From Dickeya aquatica (GTDB lineage Bacteria; Pseudomonadota; Gammaproteobacteria; Enterobacterales; Enterobacteriaceae), in NCBI RefSeq assembly GCF_900095885.1, contig NZ_LT615367.1, positions 744,001-808,000 on the forward strand: a stretch of DNA of 64,000 nt, given 5' to 3'. How positions within the stretch are numbered: the first letter of the stretch is position 1; each line of letters begins with the position of its first letter. The notes under the pieces were generated by a model. It saw nothing but the letters and a program-made list of their open reading frames with translations, did no database searches and was not told the origin of the DNA. Positions 56,436 through 64,000 of this stretch are shown here, in pieces. The position numbers were made by a program, and so were the translations under genes.

Positions 56436-57950
56436 ATGATGGAAACGGTCTCGAATTTTATTCACGGCGAGCTTGCACAGAGCCACAGTGGCCGGTTTGC
56501 CCCGGTGTATAACCCGGCGACAGGCGAGCAAACGCGGCAGGTGGCATTAAGCAGCGCGGCGGAAGTTGAACAGGCTATCCACGCGGCGGCCAACGCGTTC
56601 CCCGACTGGGCCAGGCAGTCGCCGCTGCGCCGGGCTCGCGTGTTATTCCGTTTTAAGGCGCTGCTGGAAGAGAACATGGATAAGCTGGCGCGCGTTATCT
56701 CTGATGAGCATGGCAAAGTTTACTCTGATGCGCTCGGCGAGCTGACCCGTGGCCTCGAAGTGGTTGAGTTTGCCTGTGGCATGGCGCACCTGCAAAAAGG
56801 CGAACACTCGGCGAATGTCGGCAGCGGGGTGGACAGCCATTCGCTGATGCAGCCTTTGGGGGTGTGCGTGGGCATTACGCCGTTTAACTTCCCGGCGATG
56901 GTGCCGATGTGGATGTTCCCGATTGCGCTGGCGACCGGTAATACCTTTGTGCTTAAACCGTCGGAGAAAGATCCTTCGCTGTCGCTGCTGCTGGCGCAAT
57001 TACTTACCGCTGCCGGTTTACCGCCGGGGGTCTTTAACGTGGTACAAGGCGATAAAGAGGCGGTGGATGTCCTGCTCAGTGACGCGCGTGTTCAGGCGGT
57101 GAGTTTTGTCGGCTCGACGCCGGTGGCGGAGTACATCTACCGTACCGCCTCGGCGCACGGCAAGCGCTGTCAGGCATTAGGCGGTGCGAAAAATCACTGC
57201 ATCCTGATGCCGGATGCCGACATGGACATGGCCGCCAGCGCGATCCTGGGAGCCGCTTACGGCGCGGCAGGCGAGCGCTGCATGGCGTTATCGGTGGTGG
57301 TGGCGGTGGGTGATGAGACGGCGGAAGCGCTGTGCCAGTCGCTGGAGCGGCAGATTGCCGCCATGCGCGTCGGCCCCGGCCTGACAGAGGAAAAAGAGTA
57401 TGACATGGGGCCGGTGATTTCGGCGGCTCATCGCGACAGCATCATCGGTTATATTCAGCGCGGCGTTGAGCAGGGCGCGACGCTGCGGGTGGATGGCCGG
57501 GCCCTTCGCGTAGCGGGGCATGAGCAGGGTTATTTTGTCGGCCCGACGCTGTTTGATAACGTGACGCCGCAGATGGATATTTACCGGAAAGAGATTTTCG
57601 GCCCGGTGCTTGCGGTGGTGCGCGTGCCGGACTACCAGACCGCGCTGACGCTTATCAACCAGCATGAGTACGGTAACGGCGCGGCGATTTTTACCCGTGA
57701 TGGCGATACTGCACGCCAGTTCAGCGAGGAGGTGCAGGCGGGGATGGTCGGCGTAAACGTGCCGATCCCGGTGCCGATGGCGTTTCACAGCTTTGGCGGC
57801 TGGAAACGCTCTATCTTTGGTGCGCTCAATGTACACGGCAATGACGGCGTGCGTTTTTATACCCGCATGAAAACCGTGACCAGCCGCTGGCCTGCCAGCA
57901 TCAGGCTTGCGCAGCACACCAGCCATTTTGTGATGCCGACGCTGGAATAA
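56436..57950 (+). CDS. iolA: CoA-acylating methylmalonate-semialdehyde dehydrogenase IolA/MmsA
   Basis: The enzyme converts malonate or methylmalonate semialdehyde to acetyl- or propionyl-CoA, the last step of inositol degradation. The 504-residue aldehyde dehydrogenase has FVGSTPVAEYIY and the catalytic Cys in GAAGERCMALS (about 284), with GGAKNHCILMPDAD. The MmsA C-terminal segment is FHSFGGWKRSIFG and the end is TMKTVTSRWP-like. A strong SD (GGAGGTG) precedes the ATG pair at 56436 and 56439. iolD follows at 27 bases. Confidence 0.93.
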   Translation: MMETVSNFIHGELAQSHSGRFAPVYNPATGEQTRQVALSSAAEVEQAIHAAANAFPDWARQSPLRRARVLFRFKALLEENMDKLARVISDEHGKVYSDALGELTRGLEVVEFACGMAHLQKGEHSANVGSGVDSHSLMQPLGVCVGITPFNFPAMVPMWMFPIALATGNTFVLKPSEKDPSLSLLLAQLLTAAGLPPGVFNVVQGDKEAVDVLLSDARVQAVSFVGSTPVAEYIYRTASAHGKRCQALGGAKNHCILMPDADMDMAASAILGAAYGAAGERCMALSVVVAVGDETAEALCQSLERQIAAMRVGPGLTEEKEYDMGPVISAAHRDSIIGYIQRGVEQGATLRVDGRALRVAGHEQGYFVGPTLFDNVTPQMDIYRKEIFGPVLAVVRVPDYQTALTLINQHEYGNGAAIFTRDGDTARQFSEEVQAGMVGVNVPIPVPMAFHSFGGWKRSIFGALNVHGNDGVRFYTRMKTVTSRWPASIRLAQHTSHFVMPTLE

Positions 57951-57977
57951 TGCCACTTCAGGTGCAGGAGCAGAGCG

Positions 57978-59903
57978 ATGCAAACATTGAACATGACCAT
58001 GGCGCAGGCGCTGGTTAAGTTTCTGAATCAGCAATACCTTGAGGTCGATGGGGTGGAAACCCCGCTGTTTGCCGGGGTGATGACTATTTTTGGCCACGGC
58101 AATGTGCTGGGCATCGGGCAAGCGCTGGAGCAGGAGCCGGGGCACTTGCGCGTGTATCAGGGCTGTAATGAACAGGGAATGGCGCACATCGCCATTGGTT
58201 TTGCCAGGCAGCACCGCCGCCAGCGTGTGATGGCGGTGACGACATCGGTTGGGCCGGGCGCGGCGAATCTGGTGACAGCGGCCGCCACCGCCACCGCTAA
58301 CCGCATTCCGCTATTGCTGCTGCCGGGTGACCTGTTTGCCAGCCGTCAGCCCGACCCGGTGTTACAGCAAATCGAGCAGTACCACGATGCGACCCTCAGT
58401 ACCAATGACAGCCTGCGGCCGGTTAGCCGCTATTGGGATCGCCTCTCCCGCCCCGAGCAACTGATGAGCGCGTTGCTCAACGCCATGCGGGTGCTGACTG
58501 ACCCGGCCGATACCGGGGCGGTGACACTGTGTTTGCCACAGGATGTACAGGGGCAAGCCTGGGATTATCCGGCGGCCTTTTTCCAGCGCCGGGTACACCA
58601 TCTGGAACGTCGTCCGCCGGATGCGTCACGTCTGGCGCAGGCGGCGGCACTGCTGGTGCGCAAGCAGCGGCCATTGTTGATTTGCGGCGGCGGCGTGCGT
58701 TACGCCGGGGCGCATGAGGCTTTCCAGGCCTTTGCCGAACGCAGCCAGATACCCTTTGCCGAAACGCAGGCGGGCAAGAGCGCGGTGGTGTCGTCCCATC
58801 CGCTCAACGTCGGCGGAATTGGTGTGACCGGCGGGCAGGCGGCCAACCGGCTGGCGGCGCAGGCGGATGTGGTGATTGGCGTCGGCACCCGCCTGACGGA
58901 TTTCACCACCGCGTCGAAGTCGCTATTCACGCATCCCGACGTGGAGTTTTTGCTGTTGAATGTGGCGGAGTTTGACGCCCTGAAGCTGGATGCCACTGCC
59001 TTGATAGCCGATGCGCGCGTCGGGTTGCAGGCCCTGTCTGCGGCGACGAAAGGCTATTGCAGCGCCTGGGGCGAGGCGATAGCGCAGGCCCGCGCCGACT
59101 GGCAGCGTGAGTGCGAGCGCCTTGCCGCCCGTCGCGATGACGATGGGCAGGGGCTGGAAATCGCCGGGCACCTTGAGGCACAACTGGCGGAATACCGCGA
59201 AGCGCTGGGGACGCGCTTGATGCAAACCCGTGTGCTGGGCCTGCTTAACCAGGCGCTGGAGGAGGATGCCATTATTGTCGGTGCCGCCGGCTCCCTGCCG
59301 GGGGATTTACAGCGGCTTTGGCAGGTCAACACGCCAGACAGCTACCATCTGGAGTACGGTTACTCCTGCATGGGCTATGAAATCGCGGCGGCGATGGGCG
59401 CACGGCTGGCCGCGCCGCAGCAGCCGGTGTATGCCATGGTGGGCGATGGCTCTTACCTGATGCTGCACAGTGAACTGCACACGGCGGTACAAGAGGGCAT
59501 CAAAATCACGGTGCTGTTGTTTGATAATGCCGGTTTTGGCTGCATCAATAATTTGCAGATGAGCCAGGGCATGGGCAGTTTTGCCACCGAAAACCGCAGA
59601 CGAGAGCCGGGCAGTGGCCGGTTGACCGGCCCGCTGGTGACGGTGGATTTCGCCCGCAATGCCGAAAGCTACGGCGTGCGCGCCTGGACGGTGCGCGATG
59701 AAGCCTCGCTGTTGCACGCCTTACGCGAGGCGCAGGCGCACCCCGGCCCGTGTCTGCTGGATATCAAAGTGTTGCCCAAGAGCATGTCGCACGGTTATGA
59801 CGCCTGGTGGAACATCGGCACGGCGCAAACGGCGGAAAACCCGGCGATTGTCGATGCCGCCCGCGAGGTGCAATTACAGCGCACCCGCGCGCGGCAGTAT
59901 TAA
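57978..59903 (+). CDS. iolD: 3D-(3,5/4)-trihydroxycyclohexane-1,2-dione hydrolase IolD
   Basis: IolD opens the ring of the inositol intermediate in a TPP-dependent step. The 641-residue protein is a full ThDP enzyme: an N-terminal pyrimidine-binding half with GNEQGMAH (catalytic Glu in YQGCNEQG), a central domain, and a C-terminal pyrophosphate-binding half with VGDGSYLM and a downstream Asn in LLFDNAGFGCINN. It is cotranscribed with iolA. The next inositol gene found is iolG, 3.3 kb away beyond an apparent insertion. Confidence 0.94.
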   Translation: MQTLNMTMAQALVKFLNQQYLEVDGVETPLFAGVMTIFGHGNVLGIGQALEQEPGHLRVYQGCNEQGMAHIAIGFARQHRRQRVMAVTTSVGPGAANLVTAAATATANRIPLLLLPGDLFASRQPDPVLQQIEQYHDATLSTNDSLRPVSRYWDRLSRPEQLMSALLNAMRVLTDPADTGAVTLCLPQDVQGQAWDYPAAFFQRRVHHLERRPPDASRLAQAAALLVRKQRPLLICGGGVRYAGAHEAFQAFAERSQIPFAETQAGKSAVVSSHPLNVGGIGVTGGQAANRLAAQADVVIGVGTRLTDFTTASKSLFTHPDVEFLLLNVAEFDALKLDATALIADARVGLQALSAATKGYCSAWGEAIAQARADWQRECERLAARRDDDGQGLEIAGHLEAQLAEYREALGTRLMQTRVLGLLNQALEEDAIIVGAAGSLPGDLQRLWQVNTPDSYHLEYGYSCMGYEIAAAMGARLAAPQQPVYAMVGDGSYLMLHSELHTAVQEGIKITVLLFDNAGFGCINNLQMSQGMGSFATENRRREPGSGRLTGPLVTVDFARNAESYGVRAWTVRDEASLLHALREAQAHPGPCLLDIKVLPKSMSHGYDAWWNIGTAQTAENPAIVDAAREVQLQRTRARQY

Positions 59904-59919
59904 AATACGGAGTTTAGTT

Positions 59920-59954
59920 AATCAGTATCCCGTTTTACAAATGGGATACTGATT
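59920..59954. repeat. Perfect 12-bp inverted repeat after iolD
   Basis: AATCAGTATCCC and GGGATACTGATT flank an 11-nt loop. No T tract follows on either strand, so it is not a standard terminator. It marks the point where base composition drops sharply from GC-rich iolD to the AT-rich module. Confidence 0.7.
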
Positions 59955-60046
59955 CAACGCAATACGATAACTTTGTTTATGTTTACAGAGGGACACAACT
60001 GATATGCCAAATTTCTTGTTTACTTTTGGATATACGGTGATGTGTT

Positions 60047-60724
60047 TTACAGATTAATACCATCAACAATAAAATCTATAGCGACGTGGAAGTAACCTCG
60101 TGCCATTTCTGGTGTTAATTCAACTACCGAGCTATCAATACTTTGGCCAGAAATCTCTATAGCTCGATCGGTTAATGTTTGTGTGTACACACCATTTTTA
60201 ACCTCCTTATGTAAATCCCTTCGTGTTTGTAAAAAATCATTCGAAAAATTAATTCTGGATATTGAGAATTTATCCTCTTTTCTGATAATGAAATCGATCG
60301 GGTTCATGAATCTATCTTTTTTTAGTGTGATTTTGGGAACGTAAGTTGAAAACTCTATATAATTTTCTTCAGTCACCTCAGCCCATGTTGCATTACATGT
60401 ATTATTTGTTGAGGGGGTTTTTCCAATCGCTTTGAACGCATCAGAAAGACAGATCCCTACTTTAGCGCCAATCAGCGGTTTCATCGTATTTTTTTCAAAA
60501 AAGCGCAAAACAAATTTTACAGGTATACGGTCTTTCGAATCTGAAAAAACACACTGCCCCTTTTTAAACAGGAATTTATCCAACCTGTCGATAATTTTCT
60601 GTTCGTCATTGATGAGTATTGTATTTATTATGATGTTTTTTTTCGTTAGGGCGCTGTAAGTTTGATGCGTGATGCTGTAGAGCCCCAATGCTATCCCGGA
60701 TATGATGAAAGATCTTCTGTTCAT
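60047..60724 (-). CDS. Tat-exported protein with intradiol-dioxygenase-like fold (degenerate)
   Basis: I infer a signal-bearing protein of 225 residues. The N-terminus MNRRSFIISGIALGLYS is a plausible twin-arginine signal. The body has a pattern recalling intradiol ring-cleavage dioxygenases: PLIGAKVGICLSDAF, then NYIEFSTYVPKI, then RINFSNDFLQTRRDL. However, the Tyr/Tyr/His/His iron ligands of that family are not visible, so activity as a dioxygenase is doubtful. This fold call is tentative. It is translationally coupled to the gene before it (TAATG with the frame-corrected ferredoxin). Its AT-rich composition is unlike iolD. Confidence 0.5.
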   Translation of the reverse strand: MNRRSFIISGIALGLYSITHQTYSALTKKNIIINTILINDEQKIIDRLDKFLFKKGQCVFSDSKDRIPVKFVLRFFEKNTMKPLIGAKVGICLSDAFKAIGKTPSTNNTCNATWAEVTEENYIEFSTYVPKITLKKDRFMNPIDFIIRKEDKFSISRINFSNDFLQTRRDLHKEVKNGVYTQTLTDRAIEISGQSIDSSVVELTPEMARGYFHVAIDFIVDGINL

Positions 60725-60779
60725 TATGTTAAATCCGTCTCTGCATGAGACATAATAAACATATCAGAGCTAGGATATG

Positions 60780-61013
60780 TTACACATGATAATATATAAT
60801 TTCCTGTTGATTTTGATTGAGAAAAGATTGATTGGTGTCATCATATTTTCCAGATAAGACTCTACATGTACATGTAGAACATGCACCCGCTCGGCAGCTA
60901 TAAGGTAGTTCTAATCCGGCGTTCTCAGCGGCATCCAGTATATATTCATCATCGGAGCATGTTATCGTCGTTGTTTCTCCGCAATTTAATATGCTTATAT
61001 TATAAGTTGGCAT
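60780..61013 (-). CDS. Plant-type [2Fe-2S] ferredoxin, broken by a one-base frameshift
   Basis: The 77-residue frame carries the chloroplast-type ferredoxin fold: [12 protein letters not shown], then [18 protein letters not shown] with three of the four cluster Cys. It then ends prematurely in QEIIYYHV. One base after QQE, the next frame reads [15 protein letters not shown], the exact ferredoxin C-terminus with the fourth Cys, and runs to a TAA at 60724-60726 that overlaps the next start codon (TAATG). A contracted A run (minus strand GGAAATT, plus strand TTT at 60800-60802) explains the shift. As it stands the product lacks one cluster ligand. It could be inactivation, slippage control or an assembly error. 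Confidence 0.75.
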   Translation of the reverse strand: MPTYNISILNCGETTTITCSDDEYILDAAENAGLELPYSCRAGACSTCTCRVLSGKYDDTNQSFLNQNQQEIIYYHV

Positions 61014-61261
61014 TATTTACTTTCCTCTTTTGTAATATATACAGGGAAGTCTTTGGGTTTTAAATCAGGATGATCAATGGAAATATCATTGATAACATTA
61101 CAAAGCGTGTAAAGGAGCTCACCTACTCTATATTTGCATTTGTTGTATTCTTCCTCAGGTATTTGAGTGCCTAATTCGATTAGATCTTTTTCAATTAACG
61201 TTATCATGATCGATGACTTGTTAATGACTTTTCTGGCTACATCTTTATCTGAAATAAACAT
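61013..61261 (-). CDS. Uncharacterised 82-residue protein of the redox-like module
   Basis: I do not recognise this small acidic protein. It is mostly helical ([23 protein letters not shown], then [25 protein letters not shown]) with two Cys in the second helix and a short ending strand ([11 protein letters not shown]). Its stop overlaps the ferredoxin start (TAATG), so the two are translationally coupled and presumably act together. It is AT-rich like the rest of the module. Confidence 0.6.
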   Translation of the reverse strand: MFISDKDVARKVINKSSIMITLIEKDLIELGTQIPEEEYNKCKYRVGELLYTLCNVINDISIDHPDLKPKDFPVYITKEESK

Positions 61262-61292
61262 AGTTATTACCCCGTAAGTTTTTTAATGTGAG

Positions 61293-61538
61293 TTAAATGT
61301 TACACATGGGCATCATTCCCATACATTCAGTCATACATCTATGGAATGGTGCACCATCAAGCGTGCCTGTGGGTAGTGTAGATAAACATTCCAGTATGCA
61401 TCTATCTTTTTTTTCTTTGTAACTTTCATTAAGTATCTTGGCAGATTGATTTGATTTAATAAAATTCTCTGGGTTAATTCTTTGCTGATTGATGTAATAT
61501 GATAATTCTATTCTCCCACTGTTATTTTCTTGTGTCAA
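61293..61538 (-). CDS. Cys-rich small protein with twin CX3C pairs
   Basis: The 81-residue frame ends with two C-x3-C motifs (CILEC, then CMTEC) and a final MMPMC. This is like a small metal- or disulfide-binding hairpin. The N-terminal half is polar (GRIELSYYINQQRINPENF). The only in-frame start is TTG 61538 without SD. Just upstream, ATG at 61559 opens another frame that stops after seven codons at the same place (A6 run). One extra A would join it into MKKTNRILTQ, so the true start may be there. It is the first gene of the module. Confidence 0.5.
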   Translation of the reverse strand: MTQENNSGRIELSYYINQQRINPENFIKSNQSAKILNESYKEKKDRCILECLSTLPTGTLDGAPFHRCMTECMGMMPMCNI

Positions 61539-61679
61539 TATTCTGTTTGTTTTTTCATCGGGAAGGCCTGTGTTATGATAGAGTGAAGTTGTAGCATAAA
61601 TAACTAATAAAAATATTTTTTTATGGATTTATAATTCACCTATTCTTCCTTTTATGGTGTTATTGTTAGTGGGGTTTGT

Positions 61680-61829
61680 ATGACTCCTATAGATATTTTT
61701 TTGTTAAACCTCCATAAGTTTTTTATTGATGATGAAATAAAAATTCAATGTGAAGTTAATAATTACAGAGCTATTTCTTCATCAACTCTTTTAGCATTTT
61801 TTCCGGATTGTTCAGAAAGGAACGTGTAA
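61680..61829 (+). pseudogene. Truncated ORF at the right edge of the AT-rich module
   Basis: A GGGG SD-like site precedes ATG 61680. The first 30 codons are AT-rich, then the frame runs into the end of the ATPase gene on the other strand and stops. The composition jump near 61770 suggests that an incoming segment or deletion cut a gene here. It may be random sequence. Confidence 0.2.
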
Positions 61830-62520
61830 TTTGATAATGATCGGTGTCCTTATAATTTACAGGAGAGAGACTATCACTATCAAATTGGTAGATTAACGCA
61901 TCGGGGTAACCCAGCAGAATCGGCGAATGGGTGGCGATGATAAATTGCGAGTCATCCCGAATCAGGTCATGCATTCTGGCCAGCATCGCTAACTGTCTGG
62001 CGGGTGAGAGCGCGGCCTCCGGTTCATCGAGCAGGTATAATCCTTGGCTGCCAAAGCGGTTCATCATCAGTGAGAGAAATGACTCGCCGTGCGACTGCTC
62101 ATGTAAAGAATGGCCGCCATAGGAATTAATCACCGGCGGGCTACTGGCAGGTTCGGCATCAAGGTGTTCGATTTCAGAAGCCAGATTAAAAAAGCTTTCA
62201 GCACGGAAGAAAAAGCCATTACGGGGGCGTTTCACGCCTTTGGCTATTTTCAGGTAATTCGATAATTGTGAATGCGATGCCCGCGTACTGAAATTAAAAT
62301 TTTGGGTGCCGCCTTCGGGGTTAAACCCCATGGCAACAGCGATGGCCTCCAGCAATGTGGATTTCCCGCTGCCGTTCTCGCCAATAAAAAAGGTAACCTT
62401 GGGATGAGGGTCAATAAACTCAAACGAGTGAATAGCTGGAATAGAAAATGGATAAAGGTCGAATGATTCCACCTTATCGCGGTTAAGAGAGATGCGGCTG
62501 ATATACTGATTTGAAATCAT
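61771..62520 (-). CDS. Stand-alone AAA/ABC-type ATPase (COG3910-like)
   Basis: This 249-residue predicted ATPase has a Walker A (FFIGENGSGKST, about 44-55), an ABC-type signature-like segment (SLHEQSHGESFLSLM), Walker B LYLLDEPEAALSP, and the H-loop ATHSPIL. It has no membrane or DNA-binding part and belongs to a family of housekeeping or defence-associated ATPases of unknown substrate. Composition matches the chromosome, not the AT-rich module on its left. An effector partner such as a TOPRIM nuclease is not visible. Confidence 0.85.
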   Translation of the reverse strand: MISNQYISRISLNRDKVESFDLYPFSIPAIHSFEFIDPHPKVTFFIGENGSGKSTLLEAIAVAMGFNPEGGTQNFNFSTRASHSQLSNYLKIAKGVKRPRNGFFFRAESFFNLASEIEHLDAEPASSPPVINSYGGHSLHEQSHGESFLSLMMNRFGSQGLYLLDEPEAALSPARQLAMLARMHDLIRDDSQFIIATHSPILLGYPDALIYQFDSDSLSPVNYKDTDHYQITRSFLNNPEKMLKELMKK

Positions 62521-63208
62521 TCTGTGTTATTCCTGCCATGGACTACCCAAAGCTATTCACTACCACAGTGGGCCAATTATTCCAATCCATTTAGTCCAGA
62601 ACTGTATGGGATGCTCTGTAACTATTTTGTTAAACCACTCGCATATTATTTGTTTGCTTTGATAAGGCAATGTTGGTTGTTAAAGCAAAGCATACATATG
62701 GTAATGATTGTTATTATCAAAATCAACGTTATTTTTAGGGAAAACGTTATATTCAGGAAAAGAGAGGTGGTGTTGAGGTTTCTATTTTCCTGTGTATAGA
62801 GATAACGGTTGGAATATTCATTTCATTTTGTGTGCTTCAATGCAACTGACTGGCGTACTCGCTCATATCGCCTGTTGTGGCGCGGTTAACACGGCCTTTG
62901 TTTTTCACATCCTGCCTGCCCGGCAAGCGACTCCTTTCCCGGCAAAGCTGATGCTTTCTGATGTTGTATCACACTCTTCGACGGTATTTCGCCAGCCTGA
63001 CACCGGCAAAAACGGCCCTGCTGATCCCGTGACTTTGCTAACACTATTTTGCTGATTTGTCACCAAAGTGTTATCTGGTACGCAAAAACGTAATTTCCAG
63101 TTTTACTTAAATTGGAATAAACGTTCTATTATCACCACAGGATAATGCTACCTCACACAGAAACCCGACACTCAACCAGAGATACCCGGCGGTATCGAAG
63201 GAGCAGCC
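62521..63208. other. Intergenic region before iolG
   Basis: This 688-base gap has no called gene. The right end must carry the iolG promoter: AAATTGGAATAAACGTTCTATTATC is visible about 85 bases before iolG, with an imperfect palindrome GGAAT-AAACG-TTCT. Confidence 0.35.
62700..62718. promoter_or_regulatory. Fur-box-like sequence
   Basis: GGTAATGATTGTTATTATC matches 15 of 19 Fur consensus positions. It lies 180 bases upstream of the ATPase gene and 490 before iolG. No iron gene is near, so it may be incidental. Confidence 0.3.
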
Positions 63209-64000
63209 ATGTTTAACATTGCATTACTGGGCGCTGGCCGTATTGGTCAGGTACATGCCGTTAACATCGCCAGTCATCAGGACACCTGTCTGTACTCGGT
63301 GGTTGACCCGAACCCGGCCAGTGCCAGCGCATTGGCGGCACGTTATCAGGCGCGCGTGCAAACGCTGGACGAGGCCATGGCCGACCCGGCCATTCACGCG
63401 GTGTTGATAGCTTCCGCCACCGATACCCATGCCGATTTGATTGAGCGTGCCGCCCGGCATGGCAAAGCGATTTTTTGTGAAAAGCCGGTGCATCTGGATA
63501 TCGCCCGGGTACGCGACTGCCTGAAGGTTGTTGAGCAGCAGGGCGTGCCGCTGTTTGTCGGCTTTAACCGCCGTTATGACGCGCAATTTCGCCGGGTACA
63601 CACGCTGGCGCGTGAGGGCGCAATCGGCAAAACCGAATCGCTGATGGTGATTTCCCGCGACCCGTCCCCGCCGCCAGCGGAATATGTGCGCGTTTCCGGC
63701 GGCATGTTCCGCGATATGACCATTCACGATTTCGACATGGTGCGTTTCATCATGGGCGAAGAGCCGGTATCGGTGTTTGCCCAAGGCAGCAATCTGGTTG
63801 ACCCGGCGATTGGCGCGGCCGGGGATATCGACACCGCGCTGGTGGTGTTCCGCTTCGCCAGCGGAGCGATGGCCACCATCGTCAACAGCCGTCGCTCCGG
63901 TTACGGCTATGACCAGCGCTTAGAGTTGCACGGCGAGCGCGGCGTGCTGCGCGTCGGCAACGTCCATGAGCATCAGGTTGAACACTGGGGCGACGCCGGA
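63209..64000 (+). CDS. iolG: Inositol 2-dehydrogenase IolG (runs off the window)
   Basis: IolG oxidises myo-inositol to 2-keto-myo-inositol with NAD+, the first step of the pathway. The visible 264 codons of this Gfo/Idh/MocA enzyme include the Rossmann motif LLGAGRIGQVHA, the catalytic Lys in FCEKPVHLD, and GGMFRDMTIHDFDMVRF with the Asp/His pair. A strong SD (AAGGAG) precedes ATG 63209. The 3' end is outside the window. Confidence 0.92.
   Translation, partial: MFNIALLGAGRIGQVHAVNIASHQDTCLYSVVDPNPASASALAARYQARVQTLDEAMADPAIHAVLIASATDTHADLIERAARHGKAIFCEKPVHLDIARVRDCLKVVEQQGVPLFVGFNRRYDAQFRRVHTLAREGAIGKTESLMVISRDPSPPPAEYVRVSGGMFRDMTIHDFDMVRFIMGEEPVSVFAQGSNLVDPAIGAAGDIDTALVVFRFASGAMATIVNSRRSGYGYDQRLELHGERGVLRVGNVHEHQVEHWGDAG

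Noticed and set aside
61771..62520. ATPase as an OLD/Gabija-type defence system
   Set aside because: No TOPRIM or nuclease domain and no second defence gene are adjacent. A stand-alone ATPase is not evidence of defence.
62792..63055. 87-codon frame upstream of iolG
   Set aside because: It has no SD and ends in the iolG promoter region. Its sequence has no protein-like pattern.
1..64000. CRISPR array, complete insertion sequence or rRNA
   Set aside because: I saw no regularly spaced direct repeats, no transposase and no rRNA motifs.

Overview
The window reads as chromosomal DNA of a plant-associated enterobacterium of the Pectobacteriaceae, most likely Dickeya or a close relative. This is an inference. 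It rests on E. coli-like gene orders (xerD-dsbC-recJ-prfB-lysS; ghxP-yjcE-actP-yjcH-acs), a strong KdgR (pectinolysis repressor) box in front of a TogT-like oligogalacturonide permease, and an inositol catabolic locus. No plasmid or prophage backbone is visible. No species can be proven from the sequence alone. || Layout. 0.25-7.6 kb: housekeeping block with xerD, dsbC, recJ, prfB (with its programmed +1 frameshift), lysS, a LysE-type exporter and tRNA-Gly(CCC). 7.8-8.6 kb: HxlR regulator, a Fur-like box and an ops/JUMPStart element. 8.7-25.8 kb: an AT-rich O-antigen locus. It holds rmlBADC for dTDP-L-rhamnose, the ABC exporter wzm/wzt with an extended Wzt C-terminus, a giant methyltransferase/coiled-coil/GT2/GT4 fusion, a nucleotide-sugar SDR, a GT-C-like membrane protein, a rhamnosyltransferase-like GT2, and a WbpM-like dehydratase, reductase and phosphoglycosyltransferase trio that looks like a QuiNAc-type initiating module. 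26-27.4 kb: lpxP, then two unannotated tandem small-protein genes on the minus strand, one AzuC-like, behind two CRP boxes. 27.9-35.3 kb: purine permease, Na+/H+ antiporter and the acetate uptake operon acs-yjcH-actP. 36-47 kb: PAS-only protein, AI-2E-type permease, togT, a small Xre regulator, a YeiQ/UxuB-type reductase, a MarR-EmrA-EmrB efflux operon, and an L,D-transpeptidase. 47-55 kb: nifJ, an orphan helical protein, GNAT, dinI with a LexA box, a GNAT remnant, VOC and YciI proteins, and ddlA. 55.3-64 kb: inositol catabolism (RpiR-type regulator, iolA, iolD, then iolG running off the window). This locus is split by a 3.3 kb segment whose left half is AT-rich and carries four minus-strand genes (Cys-rich small protein, 82-aa protein, plant-type ferredoxin, Tat-exported protein), followed by a stand-alone ATPase gene. 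|| How the genes work together. The O-antigen locus appears to build a rhamnose-containing polymer on an undecaprenyl-linked aminosugar primer. The chain would be capped by the methyltransferase part of the fusion protein and exported by Wzm/Wzt, with Wzt reading the cap. Acs, ActP and YjcH handle acetate scavenging. TogT feeds pectin oligomers into a KdgR-controlled pathway. IolA, IolD and IolG are steps of myo-inositol degradation under the divergent RpiR-type repressor. || The least explained parts are the four-gene redox-like module at 60.0-61.5 kb (its ferredoxin reading frame is broken by one base just before the fourth Cys ligand), the tandem small proteins at 27.2-27.4 kb, the methyltransferase-ruler-polymerase fusion at 14.6-18.1 kb, and a wzm remnant at 13.1 kb. 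Three places look like single-base indels (two of them in homopolymer runs): emrB, the ferredoxin, and the start of the Cys-rich gene. Assembly error must be excluded before these are read as biology.
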